64,000 nucleotides of DNA from a virus. This document shows, piece after piece, positions 27,749 through 35,413 of this stretch (within the stretch, counting starts at the first letter, position 1; every line of letters starts with the position of its first letter). The position numbers were made by a program, and so were the translations under genes. The stretch lies in the IMG/VR virus record IMGVR_UViG_3300037116_000081, positions 21,925 through 85,924 of that record. The stretch is one strand, 5' to 3'. The notes below the pieces were generated by a model, which ran no database searches, had not been told where the DNA came from, and saw only the letters and a program-made list of their open reading frames with translations.

Positions 27749-28459
27749 CTATTCAACCCTCAGGCTCATCTTATCGGTCACAAGGCTGCAACCTGGTACG
27801 CCTTGGTTTACTTTGCCGGTCGCGTTGCATTTAGGGCAGCCAGGCGCATCGGAGAATGGTGTCGTGCGGCCGATTCCGTGACACGCTGCGCACGCTATCT
27901 GCTGCTTCAACGCTTCGGCTATCCGGATTTTCATGGGCTCACGCTTCGGGTTCGAGAACGGTAGCGATTCTCCCAGGCGTTGGGCTTCAGGATCTTTAGA
28001 TTCGCGACATGCAGCTTTCAGCGTGATGACATCGGCCACGGTGAGCTTTAGCTCTGATGCGCAATACTCTGCGGGAACCAATTCCGGCTGGGCTATCTCT
28101 ACGCTTGCCGGACACTTCACCAGCCTCAGCGTATTCGAGTCTCCGTCCAACCGTGCTTTGCCGCTCATCAGCATGACCGACTTCACCAGCGTCTTTAATC
28201 GTTCGTGCCGAGCTTCCCACGCATCCGCCCTAGCCTTCAGCCGTTTCGCTTCTTCCTTTGCCGCGGCCGCGCGCGCTTCGAACTCTTTCAGGTAATACGC
28301 CACGCCGTCTACTTTCTTGATTTCTCGCCCGACGTATTCGCGAATCTCGATGTCCTTCTCAATAATCGAAAGACCTTCGGCCGCCAGTTCCTCACGTTCG
28401 AACATCAGCCGCATGAGCGTGGCTTCCAGGTTATACAGTGTTAGGTTTGCTGTGCTCAT
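27749..28459 (-). CDS. Siphovirus Gp157-like protein with C-terminal zinc module
   Basis: 236 residues. The N-terminal 170 residues (LTLYNLEATLMRLMFEREEL, EYVGREIKKVDGVAYYLKEF, then a long coiled coil) match the Gp157 family, linked to phage recombination/resistance. An added C-terminal CAACHGIGR...CPKCNATGK is a DnaJ-like zinc module. Coupled to 28456-28653. Confidence 0.75.
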   Translation of the reverse strand: MSTANLTLYNLEATLMRLMFEREELAAEGLSIIEKDIEIREYVGREIKKVDGVAYYLKEFEARAAAAKEEAKRLKARADAWEARHERLKTLVKSVMLMSGKARLDGDSNTLRLVKCPASVEIAQPELVPAEYCASELKLTVADVITLKAACRESKDPEAQRLGESLPFSNPKREPMKIRIAEALKQQIACAACHGIGRTTPFSDAPGCPKCNATGKVNQGVPGCSLVTDKMSLRVE

Positions 28460-28653
28460 TTCTTTGGCTCCTGTAGGTCCAGCGTTCTCGATTGGCCGGC
28501 GTCACTGCGCTTCTTGCGCTTTGGCTGCGCTTCCATTAATTCACGTACGTCGATCACGCCTTGCGCCCACCACACGAATTCCATTACCTCTTTGAGTGGA
28601 GCTGTCCGGACAAACTCTTGACAGTCCCAGATTTCAACCTTCTTGTCAGGCAT
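28456..28653 (-). CDS. hypothetical small protein
   Basis: 65 residues; WDCQEFVRTAPLKEVMEFVW then a basic tail (PKRKKRSDAG). ATGA overlap with the Gp157-like gene. Confidence 0.5.
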   Translation of the reverse strand: MPDKKVEIWDCQEFVRTAPLKEVMEFVWWAQGVIDVRELMEAQPKRKKRSDAGQSRTLDLQEPKK

Positions 28654-28655
28654 GT

Positions 28656-28856
28656 TTATTTCGACAGTTCCTCTCTACGCAGTTGCTTGTCTTCGTACTC
28701 AATCGTTGCATCGTCGAGCGTTTGTTGGGTGGTCTCTCGATACCGAGCGTGAGCGATCGCGCACTCTGGTAGCCCGCAATGCTCGCTCCCAACAATCCGC
28801 TTGCAACGTCCCTTCCTGTTCGGAATAAATTCGTGCATGTGTCGCGGGTCAGCCAT
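28656..28856 (-). CDS. Cys/His-containing small protein
   Basis: 66 residues; HEFIPNRKGRCKRIVGSEHC ..LPECAIAH resembles a zinc-binding 'C..H..C' fold of small phage proteins. Helical C-terminus. Confidence 0.5.
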   Translation of the reverse strand: MADPRHMHEFIPNRKGRCKRIVGSEHCGLPECAIAHARYRETTQQTLDDATIEYEDKQLRREELSK

Positions 28857-28865
28857 TCGTTCCTC

Positions 28866-29402
28866 CTAGAAAGGTACCCAGTCGTCGCTCGGTATGTCTC
28901 CGTCCGGTTCTTGCCCTTGCGTCTGTTGTTCGGCGTCTTCCGGCTTGCGATCCTTCACACGGATGTAATCCCGAACCTTCGGCGCTTCCATCGCTTTGGG
29001 TAGTCGCATGATCGTAGTGACGTTTGCGTACGTGTCACCTTCCTTGGTGACCTGCATCACGTTCAGCAAAGCTGGAGCACTCAGTAGCGTTTCGAGATCG
29101 AAGCCCTGAAGTTGTTCGTCGCTGAACGGTATACCACGCCACGATTCCAGATCCTTCAGCAGCGCTGCCTTCTTGTGCAGGCTTAACGTGTAGCGCTTTT
29201 GGACGATGTAAGGTTTGTTGTCCGCCATCACTTCCGCAATCTGCCAAACGATTCGAACCTTGTGCTGGCTTTTCTTTTTCCCGCCGTAGGAGACTTCAAG
29301 TACACCCATGTCCACAACGTCACAGCAAACCGCCGCATGGGCGCCGGCTGGCGCCGGGATGAAGTCTCGCCCGCCTCCAGTTGCTTTCGCCACGATAGCC
29401 AT
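28866..29402 (-). CDS. DUF669-like recombination-associated protein
   Basis: 178 residues. FIPAPAGAHAAVCCDVVDMG, KKKSQHKVRIVWQIAE, RYTLSLHKKAALLKDLESWR and ANVTTIMRLPKAM follow the pattern of the phage DUF669/ssDNA-associated family often next to nucleases and Gp157. The acidic end (DGDIPSDDWVPF) is SSB-like. Probably binds single-stranded DNA during replication/recombination. Confidence 0.65.
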   Translation of the reverse strand: MAIVAKATGGGRDFIPAPAGAHAAVCCDVVDMGVLEVSYGGKKKSQHKVRIVWQIAEVMADNKPYIVQKRYTLSLHKKAALLKDLESWRGIPFSDEQLQGFDLETLLSAPALLNVMQVTKEGDTYANVTTIMRLPKAMEAPKVRDYIRVKDRKPEDAEQQTQGQEPDGDIPSDDWVPF

Positions 29403-29548
29403 TACGCACTCTCCTTTTCTTCGATCTCCGGATAGTCTTGATCGCGCTCCGCATTCGCCCAGGCTTTCGCGACTCGCTTCCGCATCGCTTGGGTAATTGC
29501 CGGCTGCGATTCTCGAAAGTCTAGATCCAGCTTTTCATCAGGTTCCAT
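29402..29548 (-). CDS. 48-residue acidic protein, first gene of the recombination operon
   Basis: MEPDEKLDLDFRESQPAITQ then AMRKRVAKAWANAERDQ; stop shares a base with the ATG of the DUF669-like gene. Its ATG lies 7 nt after a -10-like box (29556-29561). Confidence 0.55.
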   Translation of the reverse strand: MEPDEKLDLDFRESQPAITQAMRKRVAKAWANAERDQDYPEIEEKESA

Positions 29549-29555
29549 GCTTTCG

Positions 29556-29584
29556 ATTCTGAACTGAGAACGTGTTTACAGCAA
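29556..29584 (-). promoter_or_regulatory. promoter-like site, leaderless type
   Basis: -35 TTGCTG (29579-29584), 17-bp spacer, -10 CAGAAT (29556-29561), 7 nt to ATG 29548. Same spacing as the palindromic family but without the palindrome. Confidence 0.4.
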
Positions 29585-29597
29585 TGGAACTGAGGTA

Positions 29598-29957
29598 CTA
29601 GCGCCGCTTTCGGTTACGTTTCAGCGCCATCCCGATAATCATCAAAGCTATCCCGAGTGTGAACATAAACATGGTCGGCTCCGGAGTGGTGGCAACGATC
29701 GGTGGTAGCGGTGGAGGTACGATCGTATGCCCCGGCGGAATGATCACCGCCTTGTACGCCAGCGGCACCCATGTCTCGGCCTTTGGAGCACACCACTGGA
29801 TCGCTGGATTCAGCACGGAATCCGCACAGATAATCTTATTCGACCCATTGGCGAAGTACACCGTCGCGGTCCACGCATCCTGCTGCATGGTGAGAAGAAG
29901 ATCCTGGTAGGCGAACGCCCCATCGCCGTTCCCGGTAGGCTGTTGATTGATAATCAT
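29598..29957 (-). CDS. PEP-CTERM-like protein (intact tail)
   Basis: 119 residues. Globular part (MQQDAWTATVYFANGSNKII, VLNPAIQWCAPKAETW) paralogous to 17640-18047, Pro-rich linker, then the three-part sorting tail: TPEPTM, hydrophobic FMFTLGIALMIIGMAL, and KRNRKRR. In bacteria this tail is recognised by exosortase. No N-terminal signal peptide is seen, which is unusual for the family, so membrane anchoring without sorting is an alternative. Confidence 0.7.
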   Translation of the reverse strand: MIINQQPTGNGDGAFAYQDLLLTMQQDAWTATVYFANGSNKIICADSVLNPAIQWCAPKAETWVPLAYKAVIIPPGHTIVPPPLPPIVATTPEPTMFMFTLGIALMIIGMALKRNRKRR

Positions 29958-29976
29958 GCGTCAGTTGAGCCCTCGC

Positions 29977-30038
29977 GAATGCGCCGTGCACGTTGCCCGC
30001 GAAGTTCTCACCGGGGCAACAAGAGACTTGGCGCATTC
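29977..30038. repeat. nested inverted repeat
   Basis: Outer arms GAATGCGCC (29977-29985) and GGCGCATTC (30030-30038); inner arms GTTGCCC (29992-29998) and GGGCAAC (30014-30020). Lies between the PEP-CTERM-like gene and 30047-30202; no T-run, so probably an RNA stem or protein site. Confidence 0.6.
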
Positions 30039-30046
30039 GTCAAAGC

Positions 30047-30202
30047 TCAGCAGTCGCCGAAATTAACAGTCCAGAGCGCGACGATCTTCTGCCACAACGA
30101 TCCATGGCCGGTCATCTGTATTTCACAGGTCCCGTACTTGTAAGTCGTCGCCAACAGTGGCAGACCGCAGATCAGCACACCACATGCGAGAATGCGTTTC
30201 AT
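30047..30202 (-). CDS. small secreted/membrane protein, paralogue of 17137-17292
   Basis: 51 residues, MKRILACGVLICGLPLLATT then YKYGTCEIQMTGHGSLWQ. Strong AAAGGAG. In this region the order is 30244, 30047, 29598, while in the other copy it is 18572, 17640, 17137: the same genes reshuffled. Confidence 0.65.
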   Translation of the reverse strand: MKRILACGVLICGLPLLATTYKYGTCEIQMTGHGSLWQKIVALWTVNFGDC

Positions 30203-30228
30203 TTTGTCTCCTTTCTCCCCATTTCTTT

Positions 30229-30250
30229 CGTCTTGCGCTGCTACTACTCC
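30229..30250 (-). repeat. hairpin remnant
   Basis: CGTCTTGCGCTG followed by CTACTACTCC: 5' part of a B-type element joined to the loop/3' part of an A-type element. Only trace of the family outside 4.3-19.6 kb. Confidence 0.5.
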
Positions 30251-30444
30251 TCATGAGAATAGCTCCCACATATCGGACAACGGCCCTGCCTTCCGGGTGC
30301 AGCGCAACCCCAGCATTGAAGTAGCTCATTCTTTGGCCATTTCGCACGGTCAGTCTTTGGGTACTTTGTCATTGACGTGAGCACTTCGTACGCAGCCATC
30401 CCGAACAGGCATACGATGAGGAGAAAGCAGCCAAGCGCGATCAT
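30244..30444 (-). CDS. membrane protein with zinc ribbon, full-length paralogue of 18572-18697
   Basis: 66 residues: membrane segment IALGCFLLIVCLFGMAAYE, then KYPKTDRAKWPKNE, then CWGCAAPGRQGRCPICGS zinc ribbon, which is missing in the 18572 copy. Confidence 0.6.
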   Translation of the reverse strand: MIALGCFLLIVCLFGMAAYEVLTSMTKYPKTDRAKWPKNELLQCWGCAAPGRQGRCPICGSYSHEE

Positions 30445-30626
30445 CGCTTAATCCACTTCCACAGGCGTATCCACCAAGGAGCAGGTTGCGAATAAAAGAC
30501 ACAATTCAGGTAGATCGCCCGCGGCTCATCCAAAGACTGAACCGGAGGAAATTGAAACGCATCCCGGCCATTGCCGTAAAAGACGCAGCTAGTGAAAGCG
30601 GGGGTCTGCTGTTTTTCTGGTTCCAT
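30441..30626 (-). CDS. hypothetical small protein
   Basis: 61 residues; VFYGNGRDAFQFPPVQSLDE and CVFYSQPAPWWIRLWKWIKR. ATGA overlaps at both ends. No family. Confidence 0.5.
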   Translation of the reverse strand: MEPEKQQTPAFTSCVFYGNGRDAFQFPPVQSLDEPRAIYLNCVFYSQPAPWWIRLWKWIKR

Positions 30627-30961
30627 CAGTACTCGATTTCCTGATTGCTCTTGCAGCCCACTTTATGGCACGATGCTTGCCCGTTGATGATTGGCTCCGC
30701 GCATTCAGGACAGAACTCCGTCCGTGGTTTCGGCGCGGCCTCGAACGCCACGCGCGCTTCGCGTTCCTGGTCTTCGGTCTGCTCTTCGTAGCCGGAATCC
30801 GTCAACTGCTCGCGAAGATTTGCAATTGCCGCGCTCTCCGTCGCGCCTCGGCCTACATGCCATTCTTCGCGCCCGTCGAGCCACGCGGACCAATCCATGG
30901 AACGAATAGGAATCGGTGGATAGTCGAAGTTGGTTTTTACTGTGGCGTTTCCGATTCTCAT
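30626..30961 (-). CDS. hypothetical protein with C-terminal zinc ribbon
   Basis: 111 residues; WSAWLDGREEWHVGRGATES (a dsRBD/HicB-like strand-helix start) and a C-terminal FCPECAEPIINGQASCHKVG CKSN zinc site. Unknown function. Confidence 0.55.
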   Translation of the reverse strand: MRIGNATVKTNFDYPPIPIRSMDWSAWLDGREEWHVGRGATESAAIANLREQLTDSGYEEQTEDQEREARVAFEAAPKPRTEFCPECAEPIINGQASCHKVGCKSNQEIEY

Positions 30962-31146
30962 GCAACCTCCTCAAGATCCGGCTCGGCGTATTCCGCTTTC
31001 CAGTTCGCCTCTGCGATTTCAGAGAGGCGGTTTTGAAGTTGCTTGGCGTCTTCTGCCAAGCCGGTTTCGCGTAGCACGACAAGCTGCTTAATTAGCGTGT
31101 CCAACGTGTCGCCCGCGTCCTGCAAGAGCTGGTAGCGCGTCTTCAT
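30958..31146 (-). CDS. small helical protein, leaderless start
   Basis: 62 residues, coiled coil (LLQDAGDTLDTLIKQLVVLR, AKQLQNRLSEIAEANW). ATG lies 6 nt after the -10 box, so the mRNA probably starts at the start codon. Confidence 0.55.
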   Translation of the reverse strand: MKTRYQLLQDAGDTLDTLIKQLVVLRETGLAEDAKQLQNRLSEIAEANWKAEYAEPDLEEVA

Positions 31147-31152
31147 GAACTG

Positions 31153-31185
31153 ATTATGCTTGAGAAACGGTAGTTGCGCAAGTAG
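31153..31185 (-). promoter_or_regulatory. palindromic -35 promoter, leaderless type
   Basis: -35 TTGCGC (31176-31181) in CTACTTGCGCAACT, 17-bp spacer, -10 CATAAT (31153-31158), 6 nt to ATG 31146. Confidence 0.7.
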
Positions 31186-31311
31186 GCAGAAAGTACCGAT
31201 TGTGACTTAGTACCGAGGTTCTAAGGGCTGGCTGCCTTATTTCCAGCCCCACTGCATTTGGCGCGCCCTCCGTGACCGAGACCGGGGTGGAAGCCCGAGC
31301 GCCAAAAAACT

Positions 31312-31488
31312 TTAAGCCCGGCGTCCGTCCATCGGCAATCCCCGCAGATGCCGTGTTGGGCTCTTTAACAGCAGCCGCACGCCCGTGGCTACCAGGACGC
31401 CGATGGTCGTTTTCTTGTCTTCTGCGAGCTTCGTAAGCTGCTGGTGATGCTCTGGAGTCACGAAGCCGGATACCTTGACGGGTTTCAC
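31312..31488 (-). CDS. ribbon-helix-helix transcription regulator
   Basis: 58 residues from GTG 31488. VKPVKVSGFVTPEHHQQLTK (ribbon strand plus helix A) and LAEDKKTTIGVLVATGVRLL (turn and helix B) fit the CopG/Arc/ParD fold. Such dimers bind short palindromes, and the gene's own promoter (31496-31527) contains one. Likely autoregulated; a good candidate repressor for all palindromic promoters here. The overlapping frame 31154-31576 is rejected. Confidence 0.65.
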   Translation of the reverse strand: MKPVKVSGFVTPEHHQQLTKLAEDKKTTIGVLVATGVRLLLKSPTRHLRGLPMDGRRA

Positions 31489-31495
31489 AGACTTG

Positions 31496-31527
31496 ATTGT
31501 ATGGCAGGATGCAGAGTTGCGCAAGTT
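31496..31527 (-). promoter_or_regulatory. palindromic -35 promoter of the ribbon-helix-helix gene
   Basis: -35 TTGCGC (31519-31524) in AAACTTGCGCAACT, 17-bp spacer, -10 TACAAT (31496-31501), 7 nt to GTG 31488: leaderless. Confidence 0.7.
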
Positions 31528-31604
31528 TCAAAAAGACCGGAGCGCCAGACATTCGCGAGAGCGCCCCGGTTGGCATGACAGTCCTCTAACGTCCTAACGC
31601 TGGA

Positions 31605-31637
31605 ATGCTATCACAGACTCAGTACTTGCGCAAGTGC
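31605..31637 (-). promoter_or_regulatory. second palindromic -35 promoter upstream of the regulator
   Basis: -35 TTGCGC (31628-31633) in GCACTTGCGCAAGTAC, 17-bp spacer, -10 TAGCAT (31605-31610). It would read through 31576-31489 into the regulator gene. Confidence 0.6.
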
Positions 31638-31641
31638 TAAC

Positions 31642-32841
31642 TTACCAGGCGTAGCTTCCGACTCCCCCGCATGTGTACGGTTTGCTTGGATCAAGGCTCA
31701 CCAGCTTCATCAGCGAAAACTGCGTACAATGGATTCCTGTCGATAACGCTTTAATCCCCCACTCCGCCGCCCCGATGTCCCCATCATTCCACGCCTGATT
31801 GTTTGACGGGTTTTTCTCGCTCAAGAACTGGTACGCCAGATACCCGAACATTGGCGGATAACTCGGCTCAACCGTGCTTCCTGAATCGATTAGCGTGGCA
31901 TTCGAGCCCATCTGAAACAACGTGACGGCCGGCCGCGTGTACCCGCCGATCTGCGCGCCACCGCCTGTTGGCCGGCAAACGAAGTTCAAGCCCAACCCGA
32001 GAATCAGCCCGTAGCAACGCGGCCGCGAAAAGCCAAACTGCTGCAAAGCTCCTACCGTATTGGGAACCATGTATGTCGTGTCACCGTCAGGGTAGTTGCC
32101 TGTCGGCCCATGCTCACTGACTGCCAGCACGTTCGTAGCGGCGCCGACAGGAGACCAGGGGTTTCCTCCGACACTCACGTTTGGAACGAAGCTATCAATC
32201 CGTGTGGCGCCCAGGAACCCGGTGAGCCCAGGTTGGGAATCTAGGATATAGTGATTTTGGATTGCCCAATTCTGATTCGGCGCGCGCCACACGAACGTGT
32301 CGATGAGCGTTAACGCTCCCGCACTGCCGTGCATGATCGGGTTACCCTCGTAGTGGACCAAAAAAGCTCCCGCGCCGATCTGCACTTCGAGCTTTCCCCA
32401 GATAGGCTGCTGACCAAGCGCGTAACTCGATACCGGGAACTGATTTGATGAGACGGCCAGGTCGATCGGTGCCGGCCCTCCGGTGTTCGTACCAAGTCTG
32501 AAATGCAGATAACCGCTGGTATCGATCAGCATTGAGCAGATGATTTGCCCCGTGTGTTGATTCGCCGCTTGCCAGATTTCCGCATTGCCCTGAATGACGG
32601 TCTGGGTTCCGTCGTTAAAAAACGCGATATCCGCAGCCCAGTACCACGGCTCCTGGAGATCATTTAGAGTGATGATGTGGTTCAGTGCGCCGAAAGAAGC
32701 GTTGAGCATCCAGTACGCGAAGCCTTGCCCGTCACGACCCACGATTGCCGTAGCCTGCGAAAACTCATTTACCTTGGTGTATTTGGTCCCTGTTCCGGGT
32801 GGATCGGTTACATTGCAGAGATCGTCAAGAAAGCGAAGCAT
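31642..32841 (-). CDS. phage tail/fibre protein (concanavalin-like)
   Basis: 399 residues, beta-rich; WYWAADIAFFNDGTQTVIQG and GYLHFRLGTNTGG resemble a laminin-G/concanavalin module in phage fibres. Last gene of the structural operon. No clear ribosome binding site: only the hairpin 32852-32881 lies upstream. Confidence 0.6.
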   Translation of the reverse strand: MLRFLDDLCNVTDPPGTGTKYTKVNEFSQATAIVGRDGQGFAYWMLNASFGALNHIITLNDLQEPWYWAADIAFFNDGTQTVIQGNAEIWQAANQHTGQIICSMLIDTSGYLHFRLGTNTGGPAPIDLAVSSNQFPVSSYALGQQPIWGKLEVQIGAGAFLVHYEGNPIMHGSAGALTLIDTFVWRAPNQNWAIQNHYILDSQPGLTGFLGATRIDSFVPNVSVGGNPWSPVGAATNVLAVSEHGPTGNYPDGDTTYMVPNTVGALQQFGFSRPRCYGLILGLGLNFVCRPTGGGAQIGGYTRPAVTLFQMGSNATLIDSGSTVEPSYPPMFGYLAYQFLSEKNPSNNQAWNDGDIGAAEWGIKALSTGIHCTQFSLMKLVSLDPSKPYTCGGVGSYAW

Positions 32842-32851
32842 GGAATAGAAT

Positions 32852-32881
32852 GGCCCGGCTGTTACACCGGGCCTGTTTTTT
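32852..32881 (+). terminator. intrinsic terminator facing against the genes
   Basis: GGCCCGG (32852-32858), 8-nt loop, CCGGGCC (32867-32873), then TGTTTTTT. The T-run is on the + strand while all nearby genes are on the - strand, so it would stop antisense transcripts; on the - strand no T-run follows. Confidence 0.65.
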
Positions 32882-32993
32882 ACTGCGATGATTTCTTGCG
32901 AAGATCGGCCAGCTCTTTGTCTTCTGCTGGTGTCTTATTGGCTTTGTTGACAAGCTCGGTGACCCGAGCGCTTTCTTTCGCGTTGAGATTCAT
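32880..32993 (-). CDS. 37-residue helical protein
   Basis: MNLNAKESARVTELVNKANK then TPAEDKELADLRKKSSQ; AAAGGAG upstream. Small helical linker protein between two tail genes. Confidence 0.5.
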   Translation of the reverse strand: MNLNAKESARVTELVNKANKTPAEDKELADLRKKSSQ

Positions 32994-33024
32994 GGCTGAA
33001 TCTCCTTTCGACAACAAGTCTACA

Positions 33025-35409
33025 TCACATCGCTGTTCTGACTTTGAGCGTGACGCCGCTCGCTGGCGTTGGGTTCGAGCCGAAAATGTTGTAGCTTGCG
33101 CTGATGTTCGAGACGTCGCCGGCAAAGACGTAGATTGGTATCGAGGTTGGTTGGTTGAACTGGAAGAGCTGATTCGCCGCGGCCGTCGCTGGAAGCGTGA
33201 TCGTCGCAATGGTCCGGTTGCCATCCGAAACCGTGAGCACCAAATCTTGTCCAGTCGGAGGAACCGAGGCCGCGAGCAGCAGTTGAACGAAAAGCCCGGT
33301 GCGTCCCCAGATGTACGGGTTAGTGATGTTGTTCGCACTCGCTACCGAAGCACCGGCGCCCAGCACAAAGACGGCTTCCTCGTATTGCAAGACAGGCAGC
33401 GGATTGACCGTGCGCCCTACCAACCGTTCGTACCATTTGATCCAGTTGCCCGGATCGAGATTTGTGGTCCCTTCCACTGCCCATGAAAACGCGGATCCCT
33501 TGTAGAGGTTCGGTGGAATCATCGTCCCGGTAACTTGCGTGACGAGGATTTGCTTGGCGTTAATCCCCGACAGCGGAATATCGACGCTCATAATCTGGCC
33601 CGGTCGAATTCCTGGGTAGCGCGTGGTGAAGTCGATCACAGTTGGAACCCCGCCAAGCCTCAGCAGTTCCGCGCCGGCGATCGCGTTCAAGTCGTCAATG
33701 GTCGAGACGTTCTGGAGTTGCATGACGCCTTCATAGATTCCAGAACCGCAGGTGCCCAGCGGGCTCCCGGAAGGACCGACAGGCGCAAGAGCATCACCGT
33801 ACTGCGCGTTGCTCGAATTGGTTGAGCTGGCTGGCACGTAGTCGATAACGATCACAGCATCCGCTGGAGGCTGGAAGGTCCACACAACCGTTGTGGTGCC
33901 GGGTCCGAAGAACCACAAGTAGTCGGTCAGTCCCGTTCGGACCTGTCCGGAAAACTGGGTGAAGTCGATAACGCTTTGTGGAGCGCCGTTCACCGTCATA
34001 CTCAGCACCGAGCCGATTCCCACACTCGTGTTGAACCCCGTCGCGATGAAAGTGTTCGTCGGCGAAAAGAATGTCTTGATGATTCCCGGCTGGCCCACTG
34101 CGAAATTCGGGTAATTATCCGTTATCCCCGTTTGTCCCGTTGTGCCGGATCCGCCTGAGCCTGAGCCTGGGAGAATGTTGAGATTCGAAACCGCGTACAG
34201 CTTGTTGTAGTAGTTCGTTGTGGTGACGGTGTTTCGGATCGTCAGATCCTTTTCAGGTCCCCAGTAGTTCGCCGAACTCTCAGTGAGCGAGAACGGCGCC
34301 GCGGGCAGGTTCGTCAGTGACGAGAAATGGAGCACGTAGTTTTCATCGATCCACCACACCATACCGTTATCGGTGCAGATTTGATCGAATGCCTGGGTGA
34401 CGGTCGGGAAGTTCCATGTGAGGTCCGCCGCGAGGTCTCCCAGGTTTCCAGGTGCGATTTCCGGACCCGGCACGATTCCCTCGCCGTTCAGGAAATTGTT
34501 GACAATATCGAGAATGACACCCGCCACGTCGGTCGGCAGTAACGAGATCGGATCAACCGCGGGGTAGGTGACGCCGACTACTACCCGATGATCACAGATT
34601 CCCGACTTGTCGGTAGCCGTGACGTGGAACGTGGTGGCGTTCGAGCTCTCTGTGCTCAAGAATCGGTCGGTGATTATCTGGGTGATGCAGCCTGAAAAGA
34701 TCCGCGCGCCGAAGTCGAGCATCAAAACCGTCTGGCCGAGGACCGGAATAAGCGACTGACTCTGGCCAGGCGGCTTCATGTTCATGTCGAAGGTAGCCGT
34801 CCAGCGTCCCAGGGTTTGGCTGGTAACCTGACAAGTGCCGTCAACGAAGCTCAGATAGGCTGAAGCGTCTTGGCCGGACAGAAACAGGAAGATACCCTGA
34901 TTGCCTCCGTTGAGAGTTGGGGTGTACCAGCGTTCGCCGGACGGGATCCCTACAACATTGAGCCACCGTGGGCTACCTTCCACTATCGGGGTAGGCCAAG
35001 ACTCGCCAGACGGTATCCCGGCTGACAGTGCAATCGTTTGGACGTTGGCCACTCGAGGGGGATACCAGGTCTCACCGCTCGGAATTGCCACCGTGGGAGG
35101 GCTTGCGGTACCCACCAGCACGGTTTGGCCCACCCGGATGGTAGGTGTAGGCCAAGATTCTCCTGAAGGGATGGCAGCCACCGTGATGGCTCCCGCAACC
35201 GCAGGGGTGAACCAGCGTTCCGAAGTGCCGATCGCAGGCAACGGCGGAATGACGGTATTGGCGCCCCCCGTGATGGTTGGGGTTCCCCAAGACTCACTGG
35301 AAGCGATAGCCGGCGCCGCGGGAGTGATGGTCTGCGGACCCGTTGAGGAGCTTTGCAGCGGTCCTATATCGAGGTTCGAGGTTTGAAGAGGCCCAATGTC
35401 AAGAGCCAT
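33025..35409 (-). CDS. tail hub/baseplate protein with IPSGE repeats
   Basis: 794 residues. The first ~160 residues hold six or seven degenerate units of the form (A/G)IPSGE-x-W-x-TP-x(3-4)-G (IASSESWGTP, IPSGESWPTP, IPSGETWYPP, IPSGERWYTP), a repeat known from phage tail tip proteins. Then come tail-hub-like segments (FSGCITQIITDRFLS; QAFDQICTDNGMVWWIDENY) as in siphovirus Gp37/gp27-like hubs, and a C-terminal beta domain. Likely assembles at the tail tip. Confidence 0.7.
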   Translation of the reverse strand: MALDIGPLQTSNLDIGPLQSSSTGPQTITPAAPAIASSESWGTPTITGGANTVIPPLPAIGTSERWFTPAVAGAITVAAIPSGESWPTPTIRVGQTVLVGTASPPTVAIPSGETWYPPRVANVQTIALSAGIPSGESWPTPIVEGSPRWLNVVGIPSGERWYTPTLNGGNQGIFLFLSGQDASAYLSFVDGTCQVTSQTLGRWTATFDMNMKPPGQSQSLIPVLGQTVLMLDFGARIFSGCITQIITDRFLSTESSNATTFHVTATDKSGICDHRVVVGVTYPAVDPISLLPTDVAGVILDIVNNFLNGEGIVPGPEIAPGNLGDLAADLTWNFPTVTQAFDQICTDNGMVWWIDENYVLHFSSLTNLPAAPFSLTESSANYWGPEKDLTIRNTVTTTNYYNKLYAVSNLNILPGSGSGGSGTTGQTGITDNYPNFAVGQPGIIKTFFSPTNTFIATGFNTSVGIGSVLSMTVNGAPQSVIDFTQFSGQVRTGLTDYLWFFGPGTTTVVWTFQPPADAVIVIDYVPASSTNSSNAQYGDALAPVGPSGSPLGTCGSGIYEGVMQLQNVSTIDDLNAIAGAELLRLGGVPTVIDFTTRYPGIRPGQIMSVDIPLSGINAKQILVTQVTGTMIPPNLYKGSAFSWAVEGTTNLDPGNWIKWYERLVGRTVNPLPVLQYEEAVFVLGAGASVASANNITNPYIWGRTGLFVQLLLAASVPPTGQDLVLTVSDGNRTIATITLPATAAANQLFQFNQPTSIPIYVFAGDVSNISASYNIFGSNPTPASGVTLKVRTAM

Positions 35410-35413
35410 GACG

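Noticed and set aside
31154-31576. 140-codon ORF overlapping the ribbon-helix-helix gene
   Set aside because: Its sequence is Arg/Ala-rich shadow text; the RHH frame has a family pattern and a promoter positioned exactly at its GTG.
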